Assembly: GCA_950022655.1 (NCBI GenBank)
Contig: OX465579.1
Coordinates: 52,555,950 to 52,619,949 of the forward strand
From: Alentia gelatinosa
Taxonomy: Eukaryota; Annelida; Polychaeta; Phyllodocida; Polynoidae
Reading direction: 5' to 3'
DNA length: 64,000 bases
Both the position numbers and the translations under genes were made by a program. The notes under the pieces were generated by a model that saw only the letters and a program-made list of their open reading frames with translations, did not search any database and was not told where the DNA came from. The stretch's first letter is position 1. Every line of letters starts with the position of its first letter. This document shows positions 63,886 to 64,000 of the stretch, in pieces.

Positions 63886-64000
63886 GTCACCTCCATGTGA
63901 CCTCTGTTAATTCTGCTCAAGAAAATGACAAAACGTCGTCTGCCAAGATCTCCCAACAGACGCTGCGCGCAGATCCTCACGCACGCGCACCACCTACGAC
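63886..64000 (+). CDS. Candidate coding exon at the right edge (partial)
   Basis: A pyrimidine-rich tract (TTTCCCTCTTTGCC) followed by TTTGTTGTAG makes a good acceptor. After it one frame is open to the window end, starting with two bases of a split codon: HLHVTSVNSAQENDKTSSAK, then ISQQTLRADPHARA. The other two frames stop within 30 bases. Codon choice and rising CpG content fit coding, but 37 codons is short and the peptide is disordered and unrecognised. It could equally be chance or the start of an unrelated GC-rich stretch. Confidence 0.35.

Noticed and set aside
1..64000. CRISPR arrays, operons or prokaryotic defence systems
   Set aside because: Tandem repeats here lack unique spacers of constant length, there are no cas-like genes, and the spliced exons show an animal genome.

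Overview
This is an animal nuclear genomic window: spliced coding exons with GT...AG boundaries, very low gene density, no operons, abundant palindromic MITE-like elements, microsatellites and long homopolymer runs. A marine invertebrate such as a mollusc or another lophotrochozoan is my best guess. That rests only on general texture (A+T-rich spacers, frequent ACATGTA-type words, many foldback elements) and is low confidence. Only about 1.3 kb of the 64 kb is coding sequence that I can defend.

Coding content. At the left edge (3-338, +) is the terminal exon of a lipid-anchored protein ending in CKCCVIM, most like the paralemmin family. On the minus strand, exons at 37353-37542 and 34532-35256 join in phase across a 2.1-kb intron. 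They give the C-terminal half of an acid-sphingomyelinase-like phosphodiesterase (SMPDL3A/B type) that ends in an unusual His/Pro-rich stalk and a transmembrane anchor. At the right edge (63886-64000, +) a good splice acceptor opens into a reading frame that runs off the window and may be an exon. Two decayed coding relics stand out: a Myb/SANT-like, transposon-associated gene with stops and a frameshift (about 15945-16990, -), and an unidentified coding relic with two in-frame stops and one frameshift (24148-24865, -).

Mobile and repeat landscape. The most striking object is a 3.5-kb foldback-type element at 11051-14518. Its outer inverted repeats lead into GTTACC-type arrays that recur in inverted orientation near the right side. 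Inside are GTCACTCAG-type and GTGAGTGAGGACT-type arrays and a perfect 26-bp-stem hairpin. It is flanked on both sides by direct copies of another repeat. Smaller palindromic or TIR-bearing elements lie at 4084-4226, 18270-18442, 24981-25295, 25861-26698, 37720-37865, 45374-45464, 50434-50556, 55962-56459 and 59773-61017. The first and the seventh share one TIR family. A perfect 42-bp tandem duplication lies at 50875-50958.

Regulatory-looking sequence. Islands with clustered animal transcription-factor motifs occur near 970-1145 (CRE, two CACGTG, NRF1), 5663-5690 (a full RFX X-box next to a CCAAT box), 18152 (NRF1), 42642 (TCTCGCGAGA) and 61600-61705 (CRE cluster plus a CTCF-like site). None can be tied to a transcript from sequence alone. 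The remaining sequence is spacer in which I see no gene.
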